Shown here piece after piece: positions 25,387 to 34,354 of a stretch of 64,000 nt of DNA (within the stretch, counting starts at the first letter, position 1; the number at the start of each line of letters is the position of its first letter). The stretch is from Poseidonibacter ostreae (GTDB lineage Bacteria > Campylobacterota > Campylobacteria > Campylobacterales > Arcobacteraceae), in NCBI RefSeq assembly GCF_009208055.1, contig NZ_WFKI01000012.1, forward strand, positions 7,478 through 71,477. Direction: 5' to 3'. The translations under genes were made by a program, and so were the position numbers. Below the pieces are notes generated by a model. The model was not told where the DNA came from and made no database searches. It saw only the letters and a program-made list of their open reading frames with translations.

Positions 25387-26199
25387 ATGGGAAATATTAT
25401 TTATCATTACTGCAATGTTGAATCTTTTAAAGCAATTATCGAAAATAAAACTTTATGGCTAAGCTCAGTTTATAATTTAAATGACTATAAAGAAATTCAC
25501 TGGATAAAAGATAAAATATTTAAAAAGATTAAAACATCCTCTACAAAAGATAATTTCTTAAAATATAAATGTTTTGAAGAATTATATTCTAAACAACTTC
25601 CTAATGTATATATTGCATCTTTTTCTGAAGGTTCTGATTTATTAAGTCAATGGCGTGCTTATGCAAATGATGGTTATGGAGTTGCTATTGGATTTAATAG
25701 CGATTATTTCAAAGAAAATAATATGGTTCAAACATCTTCTGTTTTATATGATGAAGAAAGTCAAGAAAAACAAATTGATTTAATATTAAAACCTTTAGAG
25801 CAATTAGATAATGAAATTGATACACAGTCAATACAATTCAATGAAATTTGTAAAGCAATTATTACAGATATAAATAACTTATCTGCAAAATCAAAAAATG
25901 AACTTTTTAAAGAGGAACAAGAAGTAAGATTAATTCATAACCCAAAAATAACTGATGATAAAAAGAATAAAAGATTTATTTTTGAAGATAACTTATCTCA
26001 AATGATGTTTCGTTCTGTTTGTGGTAATTTGATTCCATATTTTGAATTAAAATTTGATGAAGAAAAACAAACTCCTGCAATATTAGAAATTATAAAAGGT
26101 CCGAAAAATAAGTTTATTGAAGAAGAGGTAAAAATATTTCTTTCTAATAATGGTTTTTATTGCGTTGATATAAAAAGTTCTAAATCATCTTATAGATAA
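25387..26199 (+). CDS. DUF2971-domain protein
   Basis: A 270-residue protein matching the DUF2971 pattern: an N-terminal IYHYCNVESFKAIIENKTLWLSS-like opening (tyrosine-histidine core, then a leucine-tryptophan-leucine-serine strand), NDYKE, then SFSEGSDLLSQWRAYANDG and GVAIGF. The family's fold resembles ADP-ribosyltransferase-like proteins in some analyses, but no function is established. It often occurs in variable accessory regions, sometimes near defence genes; none is seen here. It has its own promoter and a strong AAGGAG site. Confidence 0.8.
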   Translation: MGNIIYHYCNVESFKAIIENKTLWLSSVYNLNDYKEIHWIKDKIFKKIKTSSTKDNFLKYKCFEELYSKQLPNVYIASFSEGSDLLSQWRAYANDGYGVAIGFNSDYFKENNMVQTSSVLYDEESQEKQIDLILKPLEQLDNEIDTQSIQFNEICKAIITDINNLSAKSKNELFKEEQEVRLIHNPKITDDKKNKRFIFEDNLSQMMFRSVCGNLIPYFELKFDEEKQTPAILEIIKGPKNKFIEEEVKIFLSNNGFYCVDIKSSKSSYR

Positions 26200-26250
26200 A
26201 AAATATTTAATTTAGATATAATCACATTTATAAAACAAAATAGGATAAAT

Positions 26251-26733
26251 ATGAGATTTAATGATTTAGATTTAAATGCAAAAAAAGAGCTTAATATAAA
26301 AATAAATGAATATGCAAATAGTATTGGTGGAATAAACTTTTTTCTTCAAATGATTGAAGATGTAAGAGCTGAGAAACCAAATGCTTTATTAAATAAGACT
26401 GCAATCTTTCATTACACTAAAGGTAAAATTACTTGGAGTAAATCTATTTATAAAGATACTTTAACTCAACTATTTAATGCAATGAGAAAAGAAGATAAAG
26501 ATGGAGATATTTTAAATGGTTTAAACCCAAAAGTTTATAAAGAAACAATGAATATGATGAGAGCTTTAAAGCCTGTTTCAATTTCTATTAGAAATGAAGA
26601 TAATAGTTCTGGTTTTGCTGTAGATATTTTAGATGCAAGTGAAGTTAAAAAAACAAAAGTTGATTTAATGTTTAAAATCATATTCTTTTATAATATTGAA
26701 TTTGCAAAAGATGCATTAACTTTCAAAGCTTAG
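26251..26733 (+). CDS. Conserved-looking hypothetical protein
   Basis: I do not recognise this 160-residue, soluble, lysine-rich protein. It has no signal peptide or membrane segment and reads as mostly helical. The ribosome site is AGGATAAAT. Ten bases separate it from the ywbE-like gene, suggesting cotranscription. Codon use is like that of its neighbours, with no sign of recent transfer. Confidence 0.75.
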   Translation: MRFNDLDLNAKKELNIKINEYANSIGGINFFLQMIEDVRAEKPNALLNKTAIFHYTKGKITWSKSIYKDTLTQLFNAMRKEDKDGDILNGLNPKVYKETMNMMRALKPVSISIRNEDNSSGFAVDILDASEVKKTKVDLMFKIIFFYNIEFAKDALTFKA

Positions 26734-26743
26734 GATATAAATT

Positions 26744-26935
26744 ATGGATGGAAAAAAAAGAAGCAATATAAAACCTGGACTAACTGTTAATATTGTACTA
26801 AAAGAAGATCAAAGAACAGGAAGACTTACTAAAGGTGTTGTACAAGATATTTTAACAAAATCTCCTACACATCCTCATGGAATAAAAGTAAGAACTACTT
26901 TTGGAGAAGTAGGACGAGTACAAGAAATTATATAA
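26744..26935 (+). CDS. YwbE-family protein
   Basis: A 63-residue protein matching the YwbE/DUF2196 family, whose members are about this length. The pattern is GKKRSNIKPGLTVNIVLKEDQRTG, then LTKGVVQDILTKSPTHPHGIKVR, then GxVGRVQEI. It folds as a small KOW-like beta barrel by pattern; its role is unknown, possibly nucleic-acid binding. It directly precedes the promoter of the str operon. Confidence 0.85.
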   Translation: MDGKKRSNIKPGLTVNIVLKEDQRTGRLTKGVVQDILTKSPTHPHGIKVRTTFGEVGRVQEII

Positions 26936-26993
26936 AAACAATCTATAAACACTAATAAAAACTTACCTAAAGAAATATTAAGAAAGACTTCAG

Positions 26994-26999
26994 TATAAT
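26994..26999 (+). promoter_or_regulatory. Predicted -10 box of the str operon
   Basis: TATAAT in the context CAGTATAATCCATC, giving a leader of about 170 bases before rpsL. Confidence 0.55.
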
Positions 27000-27047
27000 C
27001 CATCTACTTTTTAGAAAACCTATATTGTTTCTCTAGAATGGAAGTAT

Positions 27048-27102
27048 CGTTTCAACCTTATGTTGAAGAAAACGAGAAGCATGAGCATTGCTTTAATTGC
27101 TC
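27048..27102 (+). promoter_or_regulatory. Structured leader of rpsL-rpsG-fusA
   Basis: TTCAAC/GTTGAA (27051-27056 and 27062-27067) is extended outward by CGT/ACG pairs. A second small stem, GAGCA/TGCTC, lies at about 27083-27102. No T-run follows. The position suits autogenous control by S7 or S12, which is known for str operons, but no specific motif is recognised. Confidence 0.4.
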
Positions 27103-27174
27103 TAACCAAATAAAATAGAGAGTCTTACATATAACTATATTACAGATTACTCTACAACTATATAAAGGGAAAGA

Positions 27175-27549
27175 ATGCCAACTATCAATCAACTTGTTAG
27201 AAAAGAGCGAAAAAAAGTGATTAAGAAATCTAAATCACCAGCACTTGACAAATGTCCACAAAGAAGAGGAGTTTGTACTAGAGTATATACTACAACTCCA
27301 AAGAAACCTAACTCGGCTTTAAGAAAAGTTGCAAAAGTTAGATTAACTACTGGTTTTGAAGTTATTTCATATATCGGTGGAGAAGGTCATAACCTTCAAG
27401 AGCACTCGATTGTGTTAGTAAGAGGGGGTAGAGTTAAAGATTTACCTGGTGTTAAATATCACGTTGTTAGAGGTGCTTTAGATACTGCTGGTGTTGCAAA
27501 CAGAACTGTTGCAAGATCTAAATACGGTACTAAAAAGCCAAAAAAATAA
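27175..27549 (+). CDS. rpsL: 30S ribosomal protein S12
   Basis: Decoding-centre protein of 124 residues. TTTPKKPNSALRKVAKVRL and RVKDLPGVKYHVVRG are intact, with lysines at the two positions whose substitution gives streptomycin resistance, so a sensitive-type sequence is expected. It is first of the rpsL-rpsG-fusA unit, with AAGGG upstream. Confidence 0.99.
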   Translation: MPTINQLVRKERKKVIKKSKSPALDKCPQRRGVCTRVYTTTPKKPNSALRKVAKVRLTTGFEVISYIGGEGHNLQEHSIVLVRGGRVKDLPGVKYHVVRGALDTAGVANRTVARSKYGTKKPKK

Positions 27550-27565
27550 GTAGAAGGATAAGAGA

Positions 27566-28033
27566 ATGAGAAGAAGAAAAGCTCCCGTAAGAGAAGTAAT
27601 GGCTGATCCTATCTACAATAGTAAAGTGATCACTAAATTTATTAATACAGTAATGTTAGATGGTAGAAAATCTACTGCGCAAAAAATCATGTATGGTGCA
27701 ATTGCAAACTTAGATGCTAGAGGTGAAGAATCTGGTATTGAATTATTTGAAAAAGCAATTGAAAATGTTAAACCACTTTTAGAAGTTAAATCTAGAAGAG
27801 TTGGTGGAGCTACATACCAAGTACCTGTTGAAGTTAGACCTGTAAGAAGACAAACTTTAGCATTAAGATGGTTAGTTGACGCTGCTAGAAAAAGAAACGA
27901 AAGAACTATGGTAGAAAGATTAGCAAACGAATTATTCGAATGTGCTAACGACAGAGGTGCATCATTCAAGAAGAAAGAAGATATGCATAGAATGGCTGAA
28001 GCAAATAAAGCATTTGCTCACTATAGATGGTAA
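27566..28033 (+). CDS. rpsG: 30S ribosomal protein S7
   Basis: Nucleates assembly of the 30S head. The 155-residue length is standard and the start MRRRKAPVREV is typical, with conserved KSRRVGGATYQVPVEV and RWLVDAARKR. It begins 16 bases after rpsL, and fusA starts six bases after its stop. Confidence 0.99.
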   Translation: MRRRKAPVREVMADPIYNSKVITKFINTVMLDGRKSTAQKIMYGAIANLDARGEESGIELFEKAIENVKPLLEVKSRRVGGATYQVPVEVRPVRRQTLALRWLVDAARKRNERTMVERLANELFECANDRGASFKKKEDMHRMAEANKAFAHYRW

Positions 28034-28039
28034 TCTGAA

Positions 28040-30148
28040 ATGGCAAGAAAAACTCCCCTAAACAGATTAAGAAATATTGGTATTGCTGCTCATATTGATG
28101 CAGGTAAAACTACAACAACTGAAAGAATTTTATTCTATACAGGTGTTGAGCATAAAATCGGTGAAGTTCATGATGGTGCTGCTACTATGGACTGGATGGA
28201 ACAAGAGCAAGAAAGAGGTATTACAATTACTTCTGCTGCTACAACTTGTCACTGGAAACACCCAAAGACTAACGATGATTTAATGATTAATATTATTGAT
28301 ACTCCAGGTCACGTTGACTTTACTATTGAAGTTGAAAGATCTATGAGAGTACTTGATGGTGCTGTTGCAGTATTCTGTTCAGTTGGTGGGGTTCAACCAC
28401 AATCTGAAACAGTTTGGAGACAAGCTAACAAGTATAGAGTTCCAAGAATGATTTTTGTTAATAAAATGGATAGAACAGGTGCAGATTTCTTCAATGTTGA
28501 AGAGCAAGTTAATACAAGACTTAAATCTAATGCTATTCCTATTCAAATTCCTATTGGAGCTGAAGAAAACTTCCAAGGTGTTGTTGATTTAGTTACAATG
28601 AAAGCTATCGTTTGGGATCAAGATGCTGCAATGGGTTCTAACTATCATGTTGAAGAAATTCCAGCTGATTTATTAGATACTGCTACAACTTATAGAGAAC
28701 AAATGGTTGAAGCTGCTGCTGAAGCTGATGATGATTTAATGAATAAATACCTTGATGGTGAAGAATTAACTGAAGATGAAATTGTTGCTGGTCTTAAAAA
28801 AGGTTGTCTTAATATGACAATTACTCCAATGACTTGTGGTACTGCATTTAAAAACAAAGGTGTTCAAACTTTACTTGACGCAGTTGCAATGTACTTACCA
28901 TCTCCATTAGAAGTTGAAGATATTAAAGGTGAAACTCAAGAAGGTGAACCTGTGATTGTTCCATCTACTGATGATGGTGAAGTTGCTGGTCTTGCATTTA
29001 AGATTATGACAGATCCTTTTGTTGGACAATTAACTTTCACAAGAATCTATAGAGGTGTTCTTAAGTCTGGTACTTATGTAATGAATTCAACTAAGATGAA
29101 AAAAGAAAGAATCGGAAGACTTCTTAAGATGCATGCAATCAAAAGAGAAGAAGTTAACGAATTATATGCTGGAGAAATCGGTGCAGTTGTTGGTTTAAAA
29201 ACTACAATTACTGGTGATACATTAGCATCTTCTGAAGATCCAGTTATCTTAGAAAGAATGGATTTCCCAGAACCAGTTATTTCTGTTGCAGTTGAGCCAA
29301 AAACTAAAGCTGACCAAGAAAAAATGGGTATTGCTTTAGGAAAATTAGCTCAAGAAGATCCATCATTTAGAGTTGCAACTGATGAAGAATCTGGACAAAC
29401 TATTATTTCAGGAATGGGTGAATTACACCTTGAAATTCTTGTTGATAGAATGAAAAGAGAATTCTCTGTTGAAGCTGAAGTTGGTGCTCCTCAAGTTGCA
29501 TATAGAGAAACTATTAAAAATGCAGTTCAACAAGAGTACAAATACGCTAAACAATCTGGTGGTAAAGGTCAATATGGTCATGTATATTTAACTATTACAC
29601 CAATGGCTGCTGATTCTGAAGAAAACTACATCTTTACATCATCTATCAAAGGTGGATCTGTTCCAAAAGAATACGTTCCTGCAGTTGATAAAGGTTGTCA
29701 AGAAGCTATGGCTGGTGGTATTTTAGCTGGTTATCCATTAGTTAACATTGCAGTTGATTTATATGATGGTTCTTACCATGATGTTGATTCATCTGAAATG
29801 GCATTTAAACTTGCTGCTTCTATGGGATTCAAAAAAGGTTGTAGATCAGACGCTGCTCAACCTGTAATTTTAGAACCTATTATGAAAGTAGAAATTGAAA
29901 CTCCTGAAGATTATATGGGAGATGTTATCGGTGACGTTAACAAAAGAAGAGGACAAGTACAATCTATGGATGATAGAGCTGGTGTTAAACTAGTTGTAGC
30001 AATGATTCCATTAGCTGAAATGTTCGGTTACTCTACAGACTTAAGATCTATGTCTCAAGGTAGAGCAACTTATTCTATGATTTTTGATAACTACATGGAC
30101 GTTCCTAAGAATGTTTCTGAAGAAATCATTAAAAAGAGAAATGGTTAA
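28040..30148 (+). CDS. fusA: Elongation factor G
   Basis: Translocation GTPase of 702 residues. The P-loop is AHIDAGKTT at about 17-25, followed by DTPGHVDFT and NKMDRTG. Domains II to V are complete, with the domain IV segment typical of canonical EF-G rather than EF-G2. It ends the str operon; tuf is not here but 16 kb upstream. A textbook terminator follows. Confidence 0.99.
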   Translation: MARKTPLNRLRNIGIAAHIDAGKTTTTERILFYTGVEHKIGEVHDGAATMDWMEQEQERGITITSAATTCHWKHPKTNDDLMINIIDTPGHVDFTIEVERSMRVLDGAVAVFCSVGGVQPQSETVWRQANKYRVPRMIFVNKMDRTGADFFNVEEQVNTRLKSNAIPIQIPIGAEENFQGVVDLVTMKAIVWDQDAAMGSNYHVEEIPADLLDTATTYREQMVEAAAEADDDLMNKYLDGEELTEDEIVAGLKKGCLNMTITPMTCGTAFKNKGVQTLLDAVAMYLPSPLEVEDIKGETQEGEPVIVPSTDDGEVAGLAFKIMTDPFVGQLTFTRIYRGVLKSGTYVMNSTKMKKERIGRLLKMHAIKREEVNELYAGEIGAVVGLKTTITGDTLASSEDPVILERMDFPEPVISVAVEPKTKADQEKMGIALGKLAQEDPSFRVATDEESGQTIISGMGELHLEILVDRMKREFSVEAEVGAPQVAYRETIKNAVQQEYKYAKQSGGKGQYGHVYLTITPMAADSEENYIFTSSIKGGSVPKEYVPAVDKGCQEAMAGGILAGYPLVNIAVDLYDGSYHDVDSSEMAFKLAASMGFKKGCRSDAAQPVILEPIMKVEIETPEDYMGDVIGDVNKRRGQVQSMDDRAGVKLVVAMIPLAEMFGYSTDLRSMSQGRATYSMIFDNYMDVPKNVSEEIIKKRNG

Positions 30149-30169
30149 TATCTAAATATTAACTAAGTA

Positions 30170-30203
30170 AAAAAGCCTTATCTTCGGATAAGGCTTTTTT
30201 TTT
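30170..30203 (+). terminator. Rho-independent terminator after fusA
   Basis: Stem GCCTTATC/GATAAGGC (30175-30182 and 30187-30194) closed by a stable TTCG tetraloop. It is preceded by an A-run and followed by nine T. Confidence 0.95.
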
Positions 30204-30256
30204 GCTCAATTTTTTATAAATATAGAGCTAATAGTATGATTTAAAAGTATTTATTA

Positions 30257-30262
30257 TATAAT
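30257..30262 (+). promoter_or_regulatory. Predicted -10 box of nadK-recN
   Basis: TATAAT about 64 bases before the nadK TTG start, the best box in the 30204-30325 gap. Confidence 0.4.
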
Positions 30263-30325
30263 ATTTATTAAAACTGTTTAAAAATAGTCCCCCAAATCCA
30301 TTAAACGAAAGATAGAGTTATTACA

Positions 30326-31192
30326 TTGAAATTAAATAAAAACTTAGAACTATTATCATCAACAAACAAAGCTGGAATAATATTAAGACCTTCAAGTCCA
30401 GAACTTGAAGAAGTATTTGATAATATAAAATCAATATTTGAAAAGAATAATATTGAAGTATTTTTAGAAGATAATTCTGCAAATATGATTAATCAAAAAG
30501 GCTTGTCTTTAGATGAGCTTTGTAGTAAAGTAGATTTTTTAGTTTCAGTTGGCGGTGATGGTACTTTATTATCAGTAGTTAGAAAATCTTTTAATTATAA
30601 TAAGCCAGTTTTAGGTATAAACTTAGGAACTCTTGGGTTTTTAACTGATATCTCAATGGATGAATTAGAAAACTTTTTACATGATTTTAAAAATGACAAT
30701 TACAAAATTGATAATCGTATGATGATAAAAGGTGCAATTAACTTAAATACATTTGTTGCTTTTAATGATATTGTAATTTCAAGAAAATCTATTTCTTCAA
30801 TGATTAAAATTGATGCAAAGATTGATAATAAACATTTTAATTCTTATTATGGTGATGGAGTAATAATCTCAACGCCAACAGGTTCTACTGCATATAATTT
30901 GTCAGTAGGGGGTCCTATAGTTTATCCTTTAACTGAAGCTTTTATTATTACTCCTATTGCACCTCATTCATTAACTCAAAGACCTTTAGTAATGCCAGCA
31001 GATTTTGAAATTGAATTCACTATTACTGATGCACAAGGTGCAGTTGTAATTGTAGATGGACAAGATATTTATGAAGTAGAAGAGAATGAGACTATAAAAA
31101 TTAAGATTTCAAATCAAAATGCAAAAATGATACATCGATGTCAAAGAAACTATTTTGAAGTTTTAAATGAAAAACTAAGATGGGGAAATTAA
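30326..31192 (+). CDS. nadK: NAD kinase
   Basis: Phosphorylates NAD to NADP, cytoplasmic. It has GGDGTLLSVVR beginning at residue 76, the NDIVISRK substrate segment and TPTGSTAYNLSVGGPIV. The 288-residue length is typical. The TTG start has only a weak site (GATAGAG). recN follows four bases after the stop. Confidence 0.95.
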   Translation: MKLNKNLELLSSTNKAGIILRPSSPELEEVFDNIKSIFEKNNIEVFLEDNSANMINQKGLSLDELCSKVDFLVSVGGDGTLLSVVRKSFNYNKPVLGINLGTLGFLTDISMDELENFLHDFKNDNYKIDNRMMIKGAINLNTFVAFNDIVISRKSISSMIKIDAKIDNKHFNSYYGDGVIISTPTGSTAYNLSVGGPIVYPLTEAFIITPIAPHSLTQRPLVMPADFEIEFTITDAQGAVVIVDGQDIYEVEENETIKIKISNQNAKMIHRCQRNYFEVLNEKLRWGN

Positions 31193-31196
31193 TTAT

Positions 31197-32732
31197 ATGA
31201 TTAATAGAATTTATTTAAAAGATTGTTTATCTTTCAAAGAAATTGATTTAGAATTCAATAAAGGGCTTAATGTATTTACCGGACCTAGTGGTGCTGGAAA
31301 GTCTATATTAATGCAAGCTATTTTATCTTTATTTGCGCAAAGTGATGTAAGAGCCAATTTAGGAGAAGTTTTACTTAGTGATTCTAAAATTATAGATGAA
31401 TTATATGATTTAGATTTGAATGATGATATTATTATCAAAACTATAAAAAAAGAGAAAGTTAGATTCTTTATAAATAATCAAACAATTTCAAAGAAAAATT
31501 TAAATACTTTCTCTTCTAAATTAATTAAACATTTAAACCTAAGAGATACTTCAGATTTTGAGAGTTTTAAACTATTAAACTTTTTAGATAAATTATCTTC
31601 AATAAATGATAGAAAGTTTATAGAAATAAAATCAAATTTTGATTTAGTATACAAAGAGCTTGTTGTTCTTAAAAAAGAGCTAGAAAAAATCAAAAATGAT
31701 GAATTGAAAATTGAAGACCTAAAAGAGTTTGCTAAATTTGAAATTGAAAAAATTGAAGCAATAAATCCAACACTAGATGAATATGAAGAGTTAAACTTAT
31801 TAAAAAGAAAACTTTCTAAAAAAGATAAAATTGAAGATGCTATAAAAGATGCTAGTGAAATTTTAAATTATAGACATAGTGTTTCAAATACATTAGAACT
31901 ACTAGAAGAGGATTCTAGTTTTTTTGATGAAACAATGAATGAGCTAAATAATATATTTGAAAAATTTAATGATTCATTATTTGAGTTAGAAGATATTGAT
32001 ATTGAAACAGTATTAACAAGAATTGAAAAACTTGCATCTTTACAAAAAAGATTTGGTTCAATAGAATCAGCATTAGAGTATAAAGAAGAAAAGAAAAAAG
32101 AGCTTCTTTCTTATGATAATATTACTTTTGAAAAATCAGTTTTAGAAAAAAAGATTGATAAGTTAACAAATGAAGTAAACAAATTATCTTTAGAAATCTC
32201 AGTATATAGAAAAAATAGTGTAGTAATACTAGAAGATAAAATAAATGAGTATTTAAAATTTTTATACCTTTCAAATGCAAAAATTACAATTCAAGAAAAA
32301 AATTTAGATTCATTCGGTATTGATGAAGTTTATTTTGAATTAAACGGTGTTAGTTTAAATACTATAAGTTCTGGAGAATATAATAGGTTACGTTTAGCAC
32401 TTTTAACTTCAATGAGTGAATTTGATATTATTGAAAATGGTGTTTTATTCTTAGATGAAATTGATGCTAACTTAAGTGGTAAAGAAAGTGATGCAATTGC
32501 AAATGTTTTATCAACTTTATCAAACTCTTATCAAATATTTGCAATTTCACATCAACCCCAGCTAACATCTGTATCTTCTCAGCACTTTTTAGTTGATAAA
32601 AAAGATGGTATTTCTACTATTAAGTTACTAAGTAAAGATGAAAGAATAAATGAAATAGCAAGAATGATAAGTGGTGAAAAAATTACAAAAAATGCAATTG
32701 AATTTGCAAAAAATCTTTTAATAAAAAAATAA
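31197..32732 (+). CDS. recN: DNA repair ATPase RecN
   Basis: An SMC-like protein for double-strand break repair. The Walker A GPSGAGKS is at 29-36. A central coiled coil spans roughly 150-340. The signature SSGEYNRLRLAL, Walker B LFLDEIDANLSG and a SHQPQL switch segment lie at the end. At 511 residues it is shorter than E. coli (about 553), mainly in the coiled coil, as in other epsilon relatives. It is coupled to nadK. Confidence 0.95.
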   Translation: MINRIYLKDCLSFKEIDLEFNKGLNVFTGPSGAGKSILMQAILSLFAQSDVRANLGEVLLSDSKIIDELYDLDLNDDIIIKTIKKEKVRFFINNQTISKKNLNTFSSKLIKHLNLRDTSDFESFKLLNFLDKLSSINDRKFIEIKSNFDLVYKELVVLKKELEKIKNDELKIEDLKEFAKFEIEKIEAINPTLDEYEELNLLKRKLSKKDKIEDAIKDASEILNYRHSVSNTLELLEEDSSFFDETMNELNNIFEKFNDSLFELEDIDIETVLTRIEKLASLQKRFGSIESALEYKEEKKKELLSYDNITFEKSVLEKKIDKLTNEVNKLSLEISVYRKNSVVILEDKINEYLKFLYLSNAKITIQEKNLDSFGIDEVYFELNGVSLNTISSGEYNRLRLALLTSMSEFDIIENGVLFLDEIDANLSGKESDAIANVLSTLSNSYQIFAISHQPQLTSVSSQHFLVDKKDGISTIKLLSKDERINEIARMISGEKITKNAIEFAKNLLIKK

Positions 32733-32736
32733 AATT

Positions 32737-32764
32737 AATTTGGTAAAAATATTTTTACCAAATT
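32737..32764. terminator. Perfect 28-base palindrome after recN
   Basis: AATTTGGTAAAAAT followed directly by its complement. It may act as a terminator for recN. It also carries TTGGTA and TACCAA half-sites like those in the soxC operator-like dyad at 32991-33010. Confidence 0.5.
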
Positions 32765-32856
32765 GAAATAAAAAATAATAAAAAAACTCTAAAATTAAAA
32801 ACTCCTATAAAATAGTATCTCTTGTTCATTTATAGTATTAATATAAGTAAAATATA

Positions 32857-32941
32857 ACTTATAAATAAGTAAATACTATATTAGTTTTTATTATAAATAT
32901 TTCCAAAAAGCAAAACTCTTAAATAAGTATTATTAATACTT
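32857..32941. repeat. Dyad symmetries in the soxC upstream region
   Basis: Two further inverted repeats lie in the 296-base recN-soxC gap: ACTTAT-AA-ATAAGT (32857-32870) and AAGTATTA-T-TAATACTT (32925-32941). They share the element AAGTA/TACTT in part. The rest of the gap is AT-rich with no open frame worth calling. Confidence 0.45.
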
Positions 32942-32972
32942 CATATTTTAGTTTTAATTAAGATATTAAAAC

Positions 32973-33010
32973 TATAATTGTATGTTTTAGTTGGTATTTT
33001 TGTATACCAA
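32973..33010 (+). promoter_or_regulatory. soxC promoter with overlapping operator-like dyad
   Basis: TATAAT at 32973-32978 is the best -10 box. Just downstream, TTGGTAT (32991-32997) and ATACCAA (33004-33010) form a 7-base inverted repeat placed at about +6 to +25, a natural repressor site. A strong ribosome site GAGGAGGG (33018-33025) follows. Confidence 0.55.
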
Positions 33011-33028
33011 GTTAAATGAGGAGGGAAA

Positions 33029-34354
33029 ATGACGAAAATTAGTAAAAATTCTGATAAGAGTTTGGAGTCAAATTCTGTAGAGCAATCTAGTAGAAGAGAC
33101 TTTTTTAAAAAGACAGCTATTTATTCAGCTAGTGCTTTAACTGCAGCTACAGTTCTTGCACCAATTAAATTAAAAGCTGATGATGAAAATATAACTCATC
33201 ATGTTGAGTGGGGAACTAAACTTGGTGATAAAGTTGATAAGTACCCATATGGTGTGCCTTCACCTTATGAACACAATAATGTAAGACGTGTACATGATTT
33301 ATTATCTTCAGGTGATAGATATGCAACTGTTTCAATGTCTCCATTACATCAACAAGAAGGTATTATTACACCAAATGGTTTATTCTTTACAAGAAATCAT
33401 GGTGGAACAGCTCATATTGATCCAAATAAATTTAGATTAATGATTCATGGTTTAGTAAAAAAACCAATTGTTTTAACTTTAGAACAATTAAAAAGATATC
33501 CATCTGAATCACGAATTCACTTTATCGAGTGTCCTGCAAACGGATCTACTGGATGGAGAGGACCTCAATTTAATAACTTACAATTTGTTAAAGGAATGAT
33601 GAGTTCTGCAGAATGGACTGGGGTAAAACTTAGTGTATTATTAGAAGACTTAGGTCTTAAACCTGAAGCACAATGGGCTTTAGTTGAAGGTAGTGATAAC
33701 TCTGAAATGGGAAGAACTATTCCAATTGAAAAAATCTTAGATGATGCTATGCTTGTTTGGGGACAAAATGGGGAACCATTAAGACCAGAGCAAGGTTATC
33801 CAGTTAGATTACTAGTTCCAGGTTGGGAAGGTAATTTAAATGTTAAATGGGTTAAAAGAATAGAATTCTCTGATAAACCATGGCATGCAAAAGAAGAAAC
33901 TTCAAAATATACAATGTTACAACCAAGTGGTAAGGCGATTAATTTCTTCTGGCCTATGGAAGTAAACTCAATTATTACTTCACCATGTCCTGAAGTTCCA
34001 TGGACTGACCTTAAAAAAGGTGATATGGTTGAAATTTCTGGTATTGCTTGGTCTGGTAGAGGTACAATCAAAACTGTTGATATCTCATTAGATGGTGGTA
34101 AAAACTGGGTTGAAGCAGAACTTAAAGGTTTAGTACTTCCTAAATCTTGGACAAGATTCTCTTATATTATTAAATGGGATGGAAAGAAAAAAGTTCTATT
34201 ATCTCGTGCAATTGATGATACAGGACATATTCAACCTTCAATTGATAAATTAATTGGAAATGTTGGTGTTGAAGGTATTTATCATAGAAACCCAATCGTT
34301 GGATGGGAAGTAACATCAAAAGGAGTTGTAAATAATGTTCATGTTAGATCTTAA
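33029..34354 (+). CDS. soxC: Sulfur dehydrogenase molybdopterin subunit SoxC
   Basis: With SoxD, oxidises the outer sulfane sulfur on SoxY (six electrons) in the periplasm. A twin-arginine signal SSRRDFFKKTAIY sits near residues 21-33, as expected for a folded molybdenum protein. The molybdenum-ligating cysteine is Cys168 in IECPANGSTGWRG. The C-terminal Mo-co dimerisation domain begins around 310. The length of 441 is typical. It is first of the sox run, and its end overlaps soxD by 20 bases. Confidence 0.95.
   Translation: MTKISKNSDKSLESNSVEQSSRRDFFKKTAIYSASALTAATVLAPIKLKADDENITHHVEWGTKLGDKVDKYPYGVPSPYEHNNVRRVHDLLSSGDRYATVSMSPLHQQEGIITPNGLFFTRNHGGTAHIDPNKFRLMIHGLVKKPIVLTLEQLKRYPSESRIHFIECPANGSTGWRGPQFNNLQFVKGMMSSAEWTGVKLSVLLEDLGLKPEAQWALVEGSDNSEMGRTIPIEKILDDAMLVWGQNGEPLRPEQGYPVRLLVPGWEGNLNVKWVKRIEFSDKPWHAKEETSKYTMLQPSGKAINFFWPMEVNSIITSPCPEVPWTDLKKGDMVEISGIAWSGRGTIKTVDISLDGGKNWVEAELKGLVLPKSWTRFSYIIKWDGKKKVLLSRAIDDTGHIQPSIDKLIGNVGVEGIYHRNPIVGWEVTSKGVVNNVHVRS

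Noticed and set aside
23945..26993. Genomic island or mobile element between rpoC and rpsL
   Set aside because: There is no integrase, transposase, direct repeat or shift in base composition; it is reported only as a possible hotspot.
32857..32941. CRISPR-like repeats in the soxC upstream region
   Set aside because: The repeats are short inverted dyads of different sequence without regular spacers.
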